This document shows, piece after piece, positions 43,347 through 55,042 of a stretch of 62,053 nucleotides of DNA (within the stretch, counting starts at the first letter, position 1; each line of letters starts with the position of its first letter). The DNA lies in NCBI GenBank assembly GCA_902475245.1, contig CABRYP010000007.1, forward strand, positions 1-62,053. The letters are read 5' to 3'. The position numbers were made by a program, and so were the translations under genes. The notes beneath the pieces were generated by a model. It saw only the letters and a list, made by a program, of their open reading frames with translations, was not told the DNA's origin and ran no database searches. Origin of the DNA: an uncultured Collinsella sp. (GTDB lineage Bacteria; Actinomycetota; Coriobacteriia; Coriobacteriales; Coriobacteriaceae).

Positions 43347-44494
43347 TTATGCGGACGGGGCCTCCGCGTCAGCGTTGCCGGTAGCCCAACGGTGATAGCC
43401 AATCACAAACGGATCCAGGTCGCCGTCGTCAAGAACGGCCTCGACGTTGCTAGTCTCCACGCCCGTGCGCAGGTCCTTAACCATCTGGTACGGGTAGAGC
43501 ACGTAGCTGCGGATCTGGTTGCCAAAACCAATTGTGGTCTTGGGTCCGCGAATCTCATCCAGGGCCTCGGCGCGCTTTTCGAGCTCAATCTCGTACAGGC
43601 GCGCCTTAAGGATCTGCATGCACGCGGCCTTGTTTTGAATCTGGCTGCGCTCGTTTTGACACGTGACCACGATACCGCTGGGAAAATGCGTCACGCGCAC
43701 GGCGGAGTCGGTGGTGTTGACGCCCTGGCCGCCCGGGCCGCTTGCATGGTACACGTCGACGCGAATGTCATCGGGACTAATCTCGATATCGATATCGTCG
43801 GGCAGCACCGGAATGACCTCGACGCCGGCAAACGTAGTCTGGCGGCGCTTCTTGTCGTCGGTGGGGCTAATGCGCACCAGGCGGTGAACACCGGCCTCGG
43901 CACGAAGCATGCCAAAGGCATCCTTGCCTTCGACGGTAAAGGTCGCGCGATCGATGCCGATAACCTCGGCCGCGGGGCAATCGTTGATGGTGACCTTCCA
44001 ACCGCGGCGCTGGCAGTACTTCATGTACATCTTAAAGAGCATGAAGGTCCAGTCCTGGGCCTCCAAACCGCCCTGCCCGGGCTTGATGGTCACAATCGCG
44101 TCGCCATGGTCGAACTCCCCGGTAAACCAGCTCGCAAGCTCAAGCTCGTCGATGGCGCGGGAAAGCCGCTCCGCCGTGGCGGCAGCCTCCTCACGCAGCG
44201 CGGCAGCATCGGGGTCATCGCCCATTTCCTCGGCAAGCTCCAGCGCGGCGCGAGCATCGGAAAGCTCACCGCGCGCCGTATCCACGGCGGCGATGTCCTC
44301 CTTGGCGCGTGCAATCTCCTCCATCGTGGCGCGAGCGGCATCGGCATCGTCCCAAAAGCCTGGGGCGACGCTTTTGGCCTCGAGCTCCGCCACGCGGGTG
44401 CGCTTCTCGTCCAAATGGAGATACGACTCGACCTCGCCGAGTCGGTCCGCAAACGCGTCCAACTCGGCGGGAGTTACCTCTAGAGTCTCGGCCA

Positions 44495-44495
<1 letters not shown>
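43347..44495 (-). CDS. prfB: Peptide chain release factor 2, with variant SPT recognition tripeptide
   Basis: 382 residues. GGQ motif in SGPGGQGVNTTDSAV (255-257). The decoding tripeptide, normally Ser-Pro-Phe in RF2, here reads Ser210-Pro211-Thr212 (GVHRLVRISPTDDKKRRQTTF). RF1 carries P-x-T at this site. The rest is clearly RF2-like (RRQTTFAGVEV). No programmed frameshift is present; the frame is continuous. The ATG overlaps the secA stop as TAATG. Confidence 0.92.
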
Positions 44496-47302
<2,807 letters not shown>

Positions 47303-47433
47303 GTGGTTTTCCTTTTGGCCATCGCCCGCGGCATGAAACCTTGGACGAGTTAAACACAGATATTTGTACTTTAGCCAAACAAGGCGCCGCCTATGCGGTC
47401 GACACGCTCGACCACGTAATAACTACGACAGCC

Positions 47434-47462
47434 TGCCAAAAAGGGACTGGTTTATTTTGGCA
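47434..47462. repeat. TGCCAAAA/TTTTGGCA hairpin
   Basis: Perfect 8-bp arms around AGGGACTGGTTTA. Sibling of 34389. In the gap upstream of secA (47303-47641), with the next two elements. Confidence 0.55.
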
Positions 47463-47496
47463 ACTTTTATCTGGGAAAACGCTGTCTCTCTGCCAT

Positions 47497-47563
47497 TTGG
47501 TGCAAATCAACCTGCCCCATTCGCACCAACCTGGTGCAATGGGGACGGGTTAGCTTGCACCAA
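47497..47563. repeat. TTGGTGCAA/GGGGACGGG hairpin
   Basis: AACCTGCCCCAT and ATGGGGACGGGTT pair, with inner GCACCA(4)GGTGC. TTGGTGCAA ends frame the element. Same family as 21878 and 61937. Confidence 0.6.
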
Positions 47564-47607
47564 TAAAAAGAAAAGGGCCGCGCACCCAAATGGATGCGCG
47601 GCCCTTA
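47564..47607 (-). terminator. Terminator of rpmE
   Basis: AAGGGCCGCGCA and TGCGCGGCCCTT pair, followed on the minus strand by TTTTCTTTTTATT. Strong. Confidence 0.92.
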
Positions 47608-47641
47608 TGCCATGAATGCGAGTGTTTCCGCGGCGAGCTAT

Positions 47642-48067
47642 TTACTCAGCAGCCTCGGTGGTCTCGGCCTCAGCAGCGGCCTCCTCGACGGGAGCCTCTG
47701 CGGGAGCCTCGGCGGCCTGCTTGGCAGCCTCCTCGGCAAACTTAGCAGCACGCTTGGCCTTCTCGGCAGCCTTAGCCTCAGCGGCGGCCTTGCGAGCGGC
47801 CTCGGCCTCAGCAGCCTTGGCGGCCTTGGCAGCCTTGGCCTCCTCGGCCTTCTTGAGCTGGGCGGCAGCGGCGCCACCGAACTTGTCGGCGAAGCGCTGG
47901 ACGCGTCCACCGGTGTCGACGAACTTCTGCTGGCCGGTGTAGAACGGGTGGCACTCGTTGCAAAGCTCGACCTTCATCTCGGACACGGTAGCGTGCGTCT
48001 TGAAGGTGTTGCCGCAGGAGCACGTCACCGTGCACTCGACATACTGGGGATGGATACCCTGCTTCAT
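47642..48067 (-). CDS. rpmE: Ribosomal protein bL31, zinc-binding, with Ala/Lys/Glu-rich C-terminal extension
   Basis: 141 residues; normal L31 is about 70. Residues 1-70 carry the four zinc cysteines (Cys16, Cys18, Cys36, Cys39) and NTFKTHATV. From about 70 the chain is AAAAQLKKAEEAKAAKAA... an alpha-helical low-complexity tail. TAAGGAG upstream. The extension is in frame and ends in acidic residues. Confidence 0.92.
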   Translation of the reverse strand: MKQGIHPQYVECTVTCSCGNTFKTHATVSEMKVELCNECHPFYTGQQKFVDTGGRVQRFADKFGGAAAAQLKKAEEAKAAKAAKAAEAEAARKAAAEAKAAEKAKRAAKFAEEAAKQAAEAPAEAPVEEAAAEAETTEAAE

Positions 48068-48291
48068 GGTAGGACTCCTTATTAGTCAGGCGCTGGTTAC
48101 CGATCAGCGCATAAGGCGTCTTGGTTTCCGACCAAGACAACAAACTCGGCTATGGTACCACGGCGCCGAGCGTCCCACAAAAGGTTCACGGTCTTTTCGG
48201 AACGACACGAATCTGACCCATCGAAACACATCTCCACCGTTCCTTCAACTGGGAAAATGCCGTCCCCGGGGCCTGAGAAGGGCCCCGGGGA

Positions 48292-48355
48292 CGTTCGACT
48301 GACTGCGGGAACGGCCTTTCCGCTCAATGTGTTCGGCTGAGATCGGAAATCAACC
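48292..48355. repeat. Left 64-bp direct repeat of the 48.3-56.0 kb island (putative att site)
   Basis: 62 of 64 bases match 55920-55983, 7.6 kb away in the same orientation. It holds an internal near-repeat of GTTCGGCTGA 38 bases apart. A perfect GTCCCCGGGGCC hairpin (48262-48292) abuts it. The gap 48068-48434 contains this repeat, the hairpin and the terminator at 48385, and no gene. Confidence 0.7.
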
Positions 48356-48384
48356 AAACTGAACCAGGTTCAGCTGGCATGGTT

Positions 48385-48419
48385 AAAAACGAGGGGCGAC
48401 GCTTTTGCGTCACCCCTCG
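48385..48419 (-). terminator. Terminator of the secreted-protein gene
   Basis: CGAGGGG.GACGC and GCGTC.CCCCTCG pair around AAAA; TTTTT follows on the minus strand. Confidence 0.88.
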
Positions 48420-48434
48420 TCCCGGCCGGTTGCT

Positions 48435-48779
48435 TTAGTTGTACACACGGTAGTTACACTTGAACTGGGTTATGTGTCCATAGTTGGAGCGGTACCAACC
48501 CGACGTATAGCTGATTGCCTCTGCGCCTAGATAGTCGTAGCCCTTGTTGTAGCGAAGCTGACGGTAGGTCGTGTCGTACTCTGCTACGTAAAACGTGTCT
48601 CCAGAGAAGGCTTTGTACCGGTCCTTAACCGTCGAAGCCATGTACGCGGGTTCGACATCGCCTTTCTCCCCGTTGAGCGCATAGACGGGTGCCGCGATTC
48701 CGCATAAAGCCGTTGCCACGAGGATGGCGTAGACAGCCATGCGCGACGCATTGGACTTCAGCTGTTCAAATAGTTTCAT
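48435..48779 (-). CDS. Small secreted Tyr-rich protein
   Basis: 114 residues: a signal peptide (MAVYAILVATALCGIAAPVYA), mature part of about 75 residues with TTYRQLRYNKGYDYLGAEAISYTSGWYRSNYGHITQFKCNYRVYN. Ends in a Tyr/Asn-rich stretch with a single Cys. Shares a Y-x-x-x-x-Y-N/R-x-G-Y pattern with the protein at 53732. Follows the ABC fusion gene (overlap with its stop). Could be a bacteriocin-like product, an exported effector or an immunity factor. Confidence 0.7.
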   Translation of the reverse strand: MKLFEQLKSNASRMAVYAILVATALCGIAAPVYALNGEKGDVEPAYMASTVKDRYKAFSGDTFYVAEYDTTYRQLRYNKGYDYLGAEAISYTSGWYRSNYGHITQFKCNYRVYN

Positions 48780-48780
48780 G

Positions 48781-50595
48781 TCATTCACCTCGCTCGTATG
48801 TATCGAGGTATTCCTGCTTGAGCGTCTGCGAGGACGACTTGATCTTTTCCACGAGCGCGCCGGCCTCGATGAAGTAGAACGAGTTGGTGAGGTCTGCCAG
48901 GTCGTCGAGCAGATGGCTTGAAATGAGCACGCTTCGTCCCCGCGCCACCTCGCTGCGCATCGCGTCGCAGGAGGTTTTCCGCTTTCCCGGATCGAGGCCG
49001 TTCAGCGGTTCATCGAGGATAAGGTACGGGCAATCGGTCGCTATCGCCATGGCAAGCTTTACCTGCTGCTTCATTCCTGTCGAGAGCTTACGGGTCGGCT
49101 TGTCGAGATATGGGGAGATTCCGAGGGAGCTGCAGAGCGAGTCGATGTCGGCGGCCGATTTCCACGCCTCCCTAACGAAAGCAAGGTGCTCGATGGCCGA
49201 TAGCGTGGGATAGAGATCCGCGCTGCCCGAAGAGCTCAGGTAGACGAGTTCTGCAAATTCGGCTGATCGACGTTGGCTGATTCCGTCTGCCGCCAGGCTT
49301 CCCGAGCGGATGCGGGTGGGAAATTGGCCCGACAGCGCTTCAAGAAGGGTGGTTTTCCCCGAGCCGTTGGGAGCAACGAGGCCCGCCGCCGTTCCCGGGC
49401 TCAGGAAAAGCGACCCGATTGAAAGTATCGTCGTGCTTCCGTATCCCACGCTCGCGTCCAGAAGCTCGAGCCCATGGCGCTTTTTCGCGGGTCCAGGCTG
49501 TATGGGCGAACGTGTCGCAACGGCGCCGACCGCAAAAAAGACCGCGACGTATGCCAGGGCCACGGCAAGCATCGATGCGCTGCCTGAACCGGAGCCAATG
49601 AATTCCGTCGGGAAACATCCTACGTAACCCGTTGCCTCGATAGGCGAGAATACGGCCAGCGGCAGGAGATTGAGCGCGGCATTATGCCCCAGTGCCGAAT
49701 CGGACAGTAACGGGAATGCCGGGGCCGCGACAAGCAGCGCGGAGGTAAGGGGGCCCGCGAGGACGCGCCTCGTTGCGGTCGATAGGACGGCGGAGCAAAC
49801 GGATATCAAGGTTCCGCCCGCAAGAAGCGCGATAAGCAGGGTCGTGAAGACGTTTCCCGCAGTCGTGGTGGCAAGCGCGCCGTCATGGAAGAAGGCGATC
49901 GGGTACCCAATTTGCCCGAAGCCGTTTAGGACCAAGGCGTAAATGCCCCCGGGTGCGAGGCCGGCGAGGAGCATCGCGGCCCCCGCGACGATTATCGAAA
50001 ACACGATCTGGATAAGGCGCCGGAATTTGGGCACGGGCGCCTTTGCCGCCAGGGTCCCGGGCCTTGTGGCGCCGAGCACGAGTATCGACGAGAGAAGGAA
50101 GGGGATGAAGGGAAGGAAAGACGGCACCATGGCAATGGCGTAAGGCAGGAAGGAAAGGAATGGCAGATCGCTTGCGGAGGCTGGAATGTGCGTGATGCCG
50201 GAACTGCTCAGAGCACGGCAATATGCGAGCTCCGCGTCATTGGTCTCTCGGTCTCCCACGATGGATCCGGATTGGAAGCCTTCGTCCATGAGCGCGTAGT
50301 AGCTCTCGGCAGAATCGAGAAAGGCGGCGTCGGTTTGAGCGGCAAGAGCGGCGTTCGCGTATCTTGCAAGCTCCGCGTCATTTTGCTGCTCTGGAGATAG
50401 GTCTGTGCCGCTGGCCTGGGGCGCGCGCGTATTGAATGCGTCGACAAAGCTCTGCATGCCCTGTTTCATAAAGAAGGGCCCGTAGATGGGTGAATTGAAC
50501 GCAATGGGGACGGAAAAGGCTGCAGCGAGAACGAGCGTACAAATCCATACGGCCCTGTCTCTTAGGATTAGTTTGAGAAGAAGTCGACAGTACAT
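48781..50595 (-). CDS. ABC exporter, permease and ATPase in one chain
   Basis: 604 residues. An N-terminal helix, an extracellular domain of about 130 residues, five or so helices, then a C-terminal ATPase: Walker A APNGSGKTT, signature LSTGMKQQ, Walker B YLILDEPLNGLD, SSHLLDD. The signature (LSTGMKQQ) is of the ABC-2/bacteriocin-exporter type. The C-terminus (TYERGE) resembles that of the separate ATPase at 50749. Confidence 0.85.
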   Translation of the reverse strand: MYCRLLLKLILRDRAVWICTLVLAAAFSVPIAFNSPIYGPFFMKQGMQSFVDAFNTRAPQASGTDLSPEQQNDAELARYANAALAAQTDAAFLDSAESYYALMDEGFQSGSIVGDRETNDAELAYCRALSSSGITHIPASASDLPFLSFLPYAIAMVPSFLPFIPFLLSSILVLGATRPGTLAAKAPVPKFRRLIQIVFSIIVAGAAMLLAGLAPGGIYALVLNGFGQIGYPIAFFHDGALATTTAGNVFTTLLIALLAGGTLISVCSAVLSTATRRVLAGPLTSALLVAAPAFPLLSDSALGHNAALNLLPLAVFSPIEATGYVGCFPTEFIGSGSGSASMLAVALAYVAVFFAVGAVATRSPIQPGPAKKRHGLELLDASVGYGSTTILSIGSLFLSPGTAAGLVAPNGSGKTTLLEALSGQFPTRIRSGSLAADGISQRRSAEFAELVYLSSSGSADLYPTLSAIEHLAFVREAWKSAADIDSLCSSLGISPYLDKPTRKLSTGMKQQVKLAMAIATDCPYLILDEPLNGLDPGKRKTSCDAMRSEVARGRSVLISSHLLDDLADLTNSFYFIEAGALVEKIKSSSQTLKQEYLDTYERGE

Positions 50596-50748
50596 TTAGA
50601 AGCACCTACGTTCCTCAAAGAATTGTTAGATTAATAATGACAGACCGAATGAAGATGCGTGCGATGGGGGCGAGGCGAATGGCTGAGCGGTATCGATACG
50701 CGGGTTCAACGGTATCACATTGGCCACATAGATTTTTAACTTGCATTT

Positions 50749-51489
50749 CTACCCGCCCTTTTCGTAGAGTCGCCGATACGTGCTTAGCGCACCCTCGGCG
50801 CGTCCGGCAGGCTTTGCGAAATGGGATCCAGGAGACTTCGGCGCAGCATCATCTTGCGGAATGCTTCTAATGAGCCTCCCATCCTTCAAAAACAGAATCT
50901 CATCGCACAGCCTATCGACCGAATCCAAGATGTGGGATGACATGATGATGCACGTACCAGAATCGGCCAGCTTCCTGAGAATCTCGGAATGCAAGTCCAC
51001 CCTGCTGGGGTCGAGCGCGTTCATGGGCTCATCTAATAGAAGGTACCGCGCGCCCGTCGCATACGCAATCGCCAGGGTAAGCTGCTGCTTCATGCCCTGG
51101 CTCAGAGTGCGGATCCTCATCTTCGCGAACTCGCCTATCTGCGTTTGTTCCACTATCTCTTCGATATCGCGAGCATGCGGCCACATATCGCAAACCATCT
51201 TGAGGTGATCTTCCGCACGCAATCCGGGATACAGCAGCGTCCCCTCACCAGGTGCATAGAAGATCATAGAACGGACCTCTCTCGCACCCGTACCCTGCAC
51301 CTCATCCAGAACGATGCTCCCGTCCACGCGAGGACCCGGCAAACCTGCCATCGCACGCAGCAACGTCGTCTTTCCATGCCCGTTCGGAGCGACGAGACCG
51401 TAGACCGTACCCGGGGCAAACTCAGCGTTCACCGAATCTACGAGCACCTTCTTTCCATAAGAGATCGTCAGCGTTTGAAGGTCAATCAT
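50749..51489 (-). CDS. ABC transporter ATP-binding protein
   Basis: 246 residues: Walker A APNGHGKTT, signature LSQGMKQQ, Walker B YLLLDEPMNALD, SSHILDS. Paralogous to the ATPase domain of the gene downstream. ATG at 51489 is chosen for its AGGGG spacing; an ATG at 51498 overlaps the permease stop. Works with the permease at 51495. Confidence 0.88.
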   Translation of the reverse strand: MIDLQTLTISYGKKVLVDSVNAEFAPGTVYGLVAPNGHGKTTLLRAMAGLPGPRVDGSIVLDEVQGTGAREVRSMIFYAPGEGTLLYPGLRAEDHLKMVCDMWPHARDIEEIVEQTQIGEFAKMRIRTLSQGMKQQLTLAIAYATGARYLLLDEPMNALDPSRVDLHSEILRKLADSGTCIIMSSHILDSVDRLCDEILFLKDGRLIRSIPQDDAAPKSPGSHFAKPAGRAEGALSTYRRLYEKGG

Positions 51490-51494
51490 CGAGA

Positions 51495-53717
51495 TCATCC
51501 CCTTTCGATCTTTGGAACACTCAGGCGCACCATCAACGGAGATACGGCGCCCAAGACCACCAGCAGAGCGCCCGATGCGCCGACGACCTCTCCAAAAGGC
51601 ATCGCGTTCGTCCCTCGCCCAAGGAACCCAATCGTCCCCACCTGGGAAGCGGGATCAAACGAGGCGAATGGAGCCAGCAGCGCGACGCCCATGCCCACGC
51701 TTTCAACATGAGCGCTCAACGAACCCAACACCAAGAGAACCGCGCAAACCATTCCGGTGACAACGGGGGTGCGGCTAATCGCTGCTGTCAACGCAGCGAC
51801 GACGGAAATCACGCCGTATGCCATGACCAGCAACGGAATACTGCACAACACCGCCTCCCCCACCATGGACGTTGTCGAAGCTCCCGCCCGAATGAGAGCG
51901 ACGGGATACTCCGATCCACCCGCACCGTTCTTAATCACGGACACAACGACAGCGGGAACCATCGACACCAAAAGCAGCACCAAGCCAAGCAGGAGAGCCA
52001 GCGCAACAGCCGTCAGAAAACGCACATGCGCTGTTGCGGGGATCTGGAGAACCAGAAGGGAACGACACTGCAGGTGGGTGCACGCGAGCGATGTGACAAC
52101 CACGGGCAACAGCAAAAATAAGGAGGGAAGCGCTGCCTGGAGATACGAAAGGAGGATTAATGGGGGCATCTTCGTACTTAACTCGTAAACCTTGGGGTCC
52201 GGCAAGCTCGCGATCGACTCAAGCAGAAGGGCGCGCGCCTCCGCACGAGAAGGAGTCTCCGGCTCGATTCCGATCGATTGCAGGAGAGTCGCATCTGCCG
52301 CGCCCAGCTCACCTCGAGCGCGCTCGTACGTCGCAAGGCTTCGAAACCCCTCCGCAGGCATAGGCGCGTACACGAAACCCGAAAGAGCATCCCGCATGTC
52401 TTCCAGGGCCGCTTTGCCCTCGACGTCCATATTCGCAGCGTTCTGCTCTAGATACCGATCTATTGAACGGAGCTCCCCATCCCTATACCGAACAGCGGAA
52501 ACGTTATCAGCGTCAGGAAACATCTCGACCAGAGCCGGGGCCAGCATCGTCGTCGACATTGCAATCGCGCATACGGCGAGGGTAGGAGAACGCAGGAGCA
52601 GTTTCCCCATGGTTCTTACGTATGCAACGGCGGAGGCACAAGCGCTCGAACGAGTTGCCGTTCTCGATGCAGTGAAGGAACCTCTCTCAAGACAAATCGG
52701 GGATATCGGGCACGCGCAGCCGCTCTTTCCAGCAACGCAAAGCAGGCTAATTGCCAGCACCTCGATCCCGATTGCGCATACGAGGGCAATCGCGCCACGC
52801 TCGAAGCAAAGTCCAGGCAGATTCACTATCTGCGTTGTCGGGTACGGGCTATAGGCGCCGACGGTCAACTCAGTGTTCGCATACGTAAGGGGATTCAACA
52901 GGGCGAACTCACGTAAAGCGATGGATCTTCCGTAATACCCGGGAACCATCGTCACCCCCATCAGGGCACATACGAACACGATTCCAAGCGTAGGGTTATT
53001 GGCAATCTTCACGGCAAGGTGAACGACAAGCGAGATGAACGCTGCCACCAAGAATTGCAAGATGGCCGTCTGCGCGAACACCAGCCAAGCCGGTTTGATA
53101 ACCGGAGTCGCATATTGAATGTAGCCTATCGGATAGAACGGCGAGCCCGGGCCATTCTTCACAAGCGCGGCGATTATCCCTGGAAGATTGATGGCGAGGA
53201 CGGCAAGCATTGCAAAAACACTCGCCCATACGCTCGATGCAACAAGTCTACCCAGCTCGCCCATCGGTGCCTGGATGATGAGCTTTTCACGTTTGTTAAG
53301 ACGCGCGGCAAGGAACGAGACGGCAACGGCCGTTGCGACCCATAGCAAGTACTCCTTCGATCCGTCATAATAGGTGTACTCTCCATCCGATATCTGCAGA
53401 AACGGAAGTAGGGGAGAGAGCGGTGCCAAGATAAGACGTCCCGCGGCAAGAGGGTACAGAAGCGCGGGCATGCTTGATGAAGAGGTATAGACACCGTCCT
53501 CCCCCGCATTCACAAGCGCATCCGCATAGGATGCTGACAATTCCTGCTCAACACGGGTTATTCCCGACTCGAGGTATTCGACCCGTCCGTCGATGCCAGC
53601 CGCGCTCCTGAAGACGGGCAGAGCACAAAGAACCATCAACGCAACAACGACAACACAGAGCGACCTGGAGGAGAGAAGCGACCTAAAGATCGCCTTCGAG
53701 ATTTTGAGCATATTCAT
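51495..53717 (-). CDS. Large bipartite ABC permease
   Basis: 740 residues. The chain has two similar halves, each a helix, an extracellular domain and a set of membrane helices, suggesting an internal duplication (a YLESGITRVEQELSASYADALVNAGEDG stretch in one half, YLEQNAANMDVEGKAALEDMRDALSG in the other). Such two-domain permeases accompany small secreted bacteriocin-like proteins in Gram-positives. AAGG lies six bases before the ATG. Confidence 0.75.
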   Translation of the reverse strand: MNMLKISKAIFRSLLSSRSLCVVVVALMVLCALPVFRSAAGIDGRVEYLESGITRVEQELSASYADALVNAGEDGVYTSSSSMPALLYPLAAGRLILAPLSPLLPFLQISDGEYTYYDGSKEYLLWVATAVAVSFLAARLNKREKLIIQAPMGELGRLVASSVWASVFAMLAVLAINLPGIIAALVKNGPGSPFYPIGYIQYATPVIKPAWLVFAQTAILQFLVAAFISLVVHLAVKIANNPTLGIVFVCALMGVTMVPGYYGRSIALREFALLNPLTYANTELTVGAYSPYPTTQIVNLPGLCFERGAIALVCAIGIEVLAISLLCVAGKSGCACPISPICLERGSFTASRTATRSSACASAVAYVRTMGKLLLRSPTLAVCAIAMSTTMLAPALVEMFPDADNVSAVRYRDGELRSIDRYLEQNAANMDVEGKAALEDMRDALSGFVYAPMPAEGFRSLATYERARGELGAADATLLQSIGIEPETPSRAEARALLLESIASLPDPKVYELSTKMPPLILLSYLQAALPSLFLLLPVVVTSLACTHLQCRSLLVLQIPATAHVRFLTAVALALLLGLVLLLVSMVPAVVVSVIKNGAGGSEYPVALIRAGASTTSMVGEAVLCSIPLLVMAYGVISVVAALTAAISRTPVVTGMVCAVLLVLGSLSAHVESVGMGVALLAPFASFDPASQVGTIGFLGRGTNAMPFGEVVGASGALLVVLGAVSPLMVRLSVPKIERG

Positions 53718-53731
53718 CGCCAACCTTAGCC

Positions 53732-54148
53732 TCATCCAGTCGGAACAGAGGGGCCGAACAAAATGCTCGGCCCTTCCTCGCATCTAGTAGGTGCTATAGA
53801 CAAATTGCCATTTATCAGTTGTGCCAAGAACACCACAGGAGCACATTGCAGCGAGGCGGGATCCCTATGATGCGCGGATCGGCGATAGCCATTTCGGTAG
53901 GAGATCGTCTTGTAAGAGATGTTGAACATCGAGATGCTGTGCCCGCTTACGCCGCGAGGACAGCTGTAGCTCCAGTAGGTATCGACGACGTCGTCCGTAT
54001 ACCCGAGGGGCTCAACGAGGGCACACTGGCTGCTCTCCTGGGAAGGAGGCATCGGGGTATCCGCAAAAGCGGGGGCTCCCGGCAGCAACAGACAAAGAGC
54101 GAGGCCGAGGAAAACCAAGAGCTTACACGACTTAACAGTACTGAACAT
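53732..54148 (-). CDS. Small secreted protein, possibly frameshifted at its end
   Basis: 138 residues in the open frame: a signal peptide with AFA cleavage context, then mature TYWSYSCPRGVSGHSISMFNISYKTISYRNGY. After about residue 95 another frame, ending DKWQFVYSTY just before TAG at about 53785, resembles the C-terminus of the protein at 48435 (QF...Y..Y), so a single-base indel may have occurred. GAGAGG precedes the ATG. First gene of the minus-strand exporter run. Confidence 0.6.
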   Translation of the reverse strand: MFSTVKSCKLLVFLGLALCLLLPGAPAFADTPMPPSQESSQCALVEPLGYTDDVVDTYWSYSCPRGVSGHSISMFNISYKTISYRNGYRRSAHHRDPASLQCAPVVFLAQLINGNLSIAPTRCEEGPSILFGPSVPTG

Positions 54149-54268
54149 AATCCTCTCCAATCTAGAGGGGTTTCGGTTGCAGTATGCTGTGATTACTTGC
54201 CGGCAAAGTTAATTTAACATAAACTGTTAAAAAGTAACCTGAGTTTTTTAAATTCTTCGGAGGTTATT

Positions 54269-54781
54269 ATGAGTTCCGACAATCGCACTCCCCGGCTTCA
54301 TTCCTTCCGCATCGCATGTGCGATAGCCTCTGCGACCCTTTGCGCCACCGCCATCGCACAAGTGGCGTTCTCCTTAAAGCCAGCAATCGAAGTGCTCGAC
54401 AACCCTGTAATTGCAGACTCCCCCGCGTATCCAGCCCTTGCGATCTCGACATTGGTCCCTGCCGTCATCGGTATCGCTACGACCATCCTCAGCGCCGTTC
54501 TCGTGTGGACGATCAAGAGCGGAGACCCCTTCAAGAAAGGGTCTGCGACATGCTTGAAGGTGCTCGGCATTCTCTTCGTTGTTCAAGCTGCCACCAGCCT
54601 CTACGCCGGCTCACTCAAAACCTCCGTTTCGATGTTTGGCGGCGAGGGGGCCGTCGGCGCCCAAGAGATCGCTTCATCATTCGATTGGACCTCTCTGGTT
54701 CTCGGCATCGTCCTGTTCATGCTTTCCCAGCTCTTCTTGTACGCCCGAGAGCTGCACCTCGACTCCGACGAGATTGCGTAA
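54269..54781 (+). CDS. DUF2975 membrane protein
   Basis: 170 residues, four membrane segments, no catalytic motif. It is followed 9 bases later by an XRE regulator, the usual partner of DUF2975 proteins. A hydrophobic pair of this type often regulates membrane stress genes; actual role unknown. Divergent from the secreted-protein gene. Confidence 0.75.
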   Translation: MSSDNRTPRLHSFRIACAIASATLCATAIAQVAFSLKPAIEVLDNPVIADSPAYPALAISTLVPAVIGIATTILSAVLVWTIKSGDPFKKGSATCLKVLGILFVVQAATSLYAGSLKTSVSMFGGEGAVGAQEIASSFDWTSLVLGIVLFMLSQLFLYARELHLDSDEIA

Positions 54782-54790
54782 GGAAACGCC

Positions 54791-55042
54791 ATGCCCGTAA
54801 TTGTTCGCCTCGACAAGATCATGGCCGAGCGAAAGATTTCCTCGAACGAACTTGCCGAAAGGATTGGAACCACGCCCGTGAACCTGTCCCGTATTAAAAA
54901 AGGGCATATTCGCGGCATTCGCTTCAACACACTCGAGCAGCTATGCCTCGCCCTTCGTTGCCAACCCGGAGACCTTCTCGAAGTCATGAGCGAAGAGGAT
55001 GCCCGAAAGGAGTTCGGACTCGATTGGTCCGCCGAGGATTAG
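54791..55042 (+). CDS. XRE family transcriptional regulator (YozG-like)
   Basis: 83 residues, one helix-turn-helix (MAERKISSNELAERIGTTPVNLSRIKKGHIRGIRFNTLEQLCLALRCQPGDLL). Typical small Cro/C1 regulator following a DUF2975 gene. Its stop is directly followed by the truncated integrase frame. Confidence 0.85.
   Translation: MPVIVRLDKIMAERKISSNELAERIGTTPVNLSRIKKGHIRGIRFNTLEQLCLALRCQPGDLLEVMSEEDARKEFGLDWSAED

Noticed and set aside
48097..48357. Minus-strand frame across the left att repeat
   Set aside because: A similar frame at the right copy shows the likeness is due to the 64-bp DNA repeat, not to a conserved protein.
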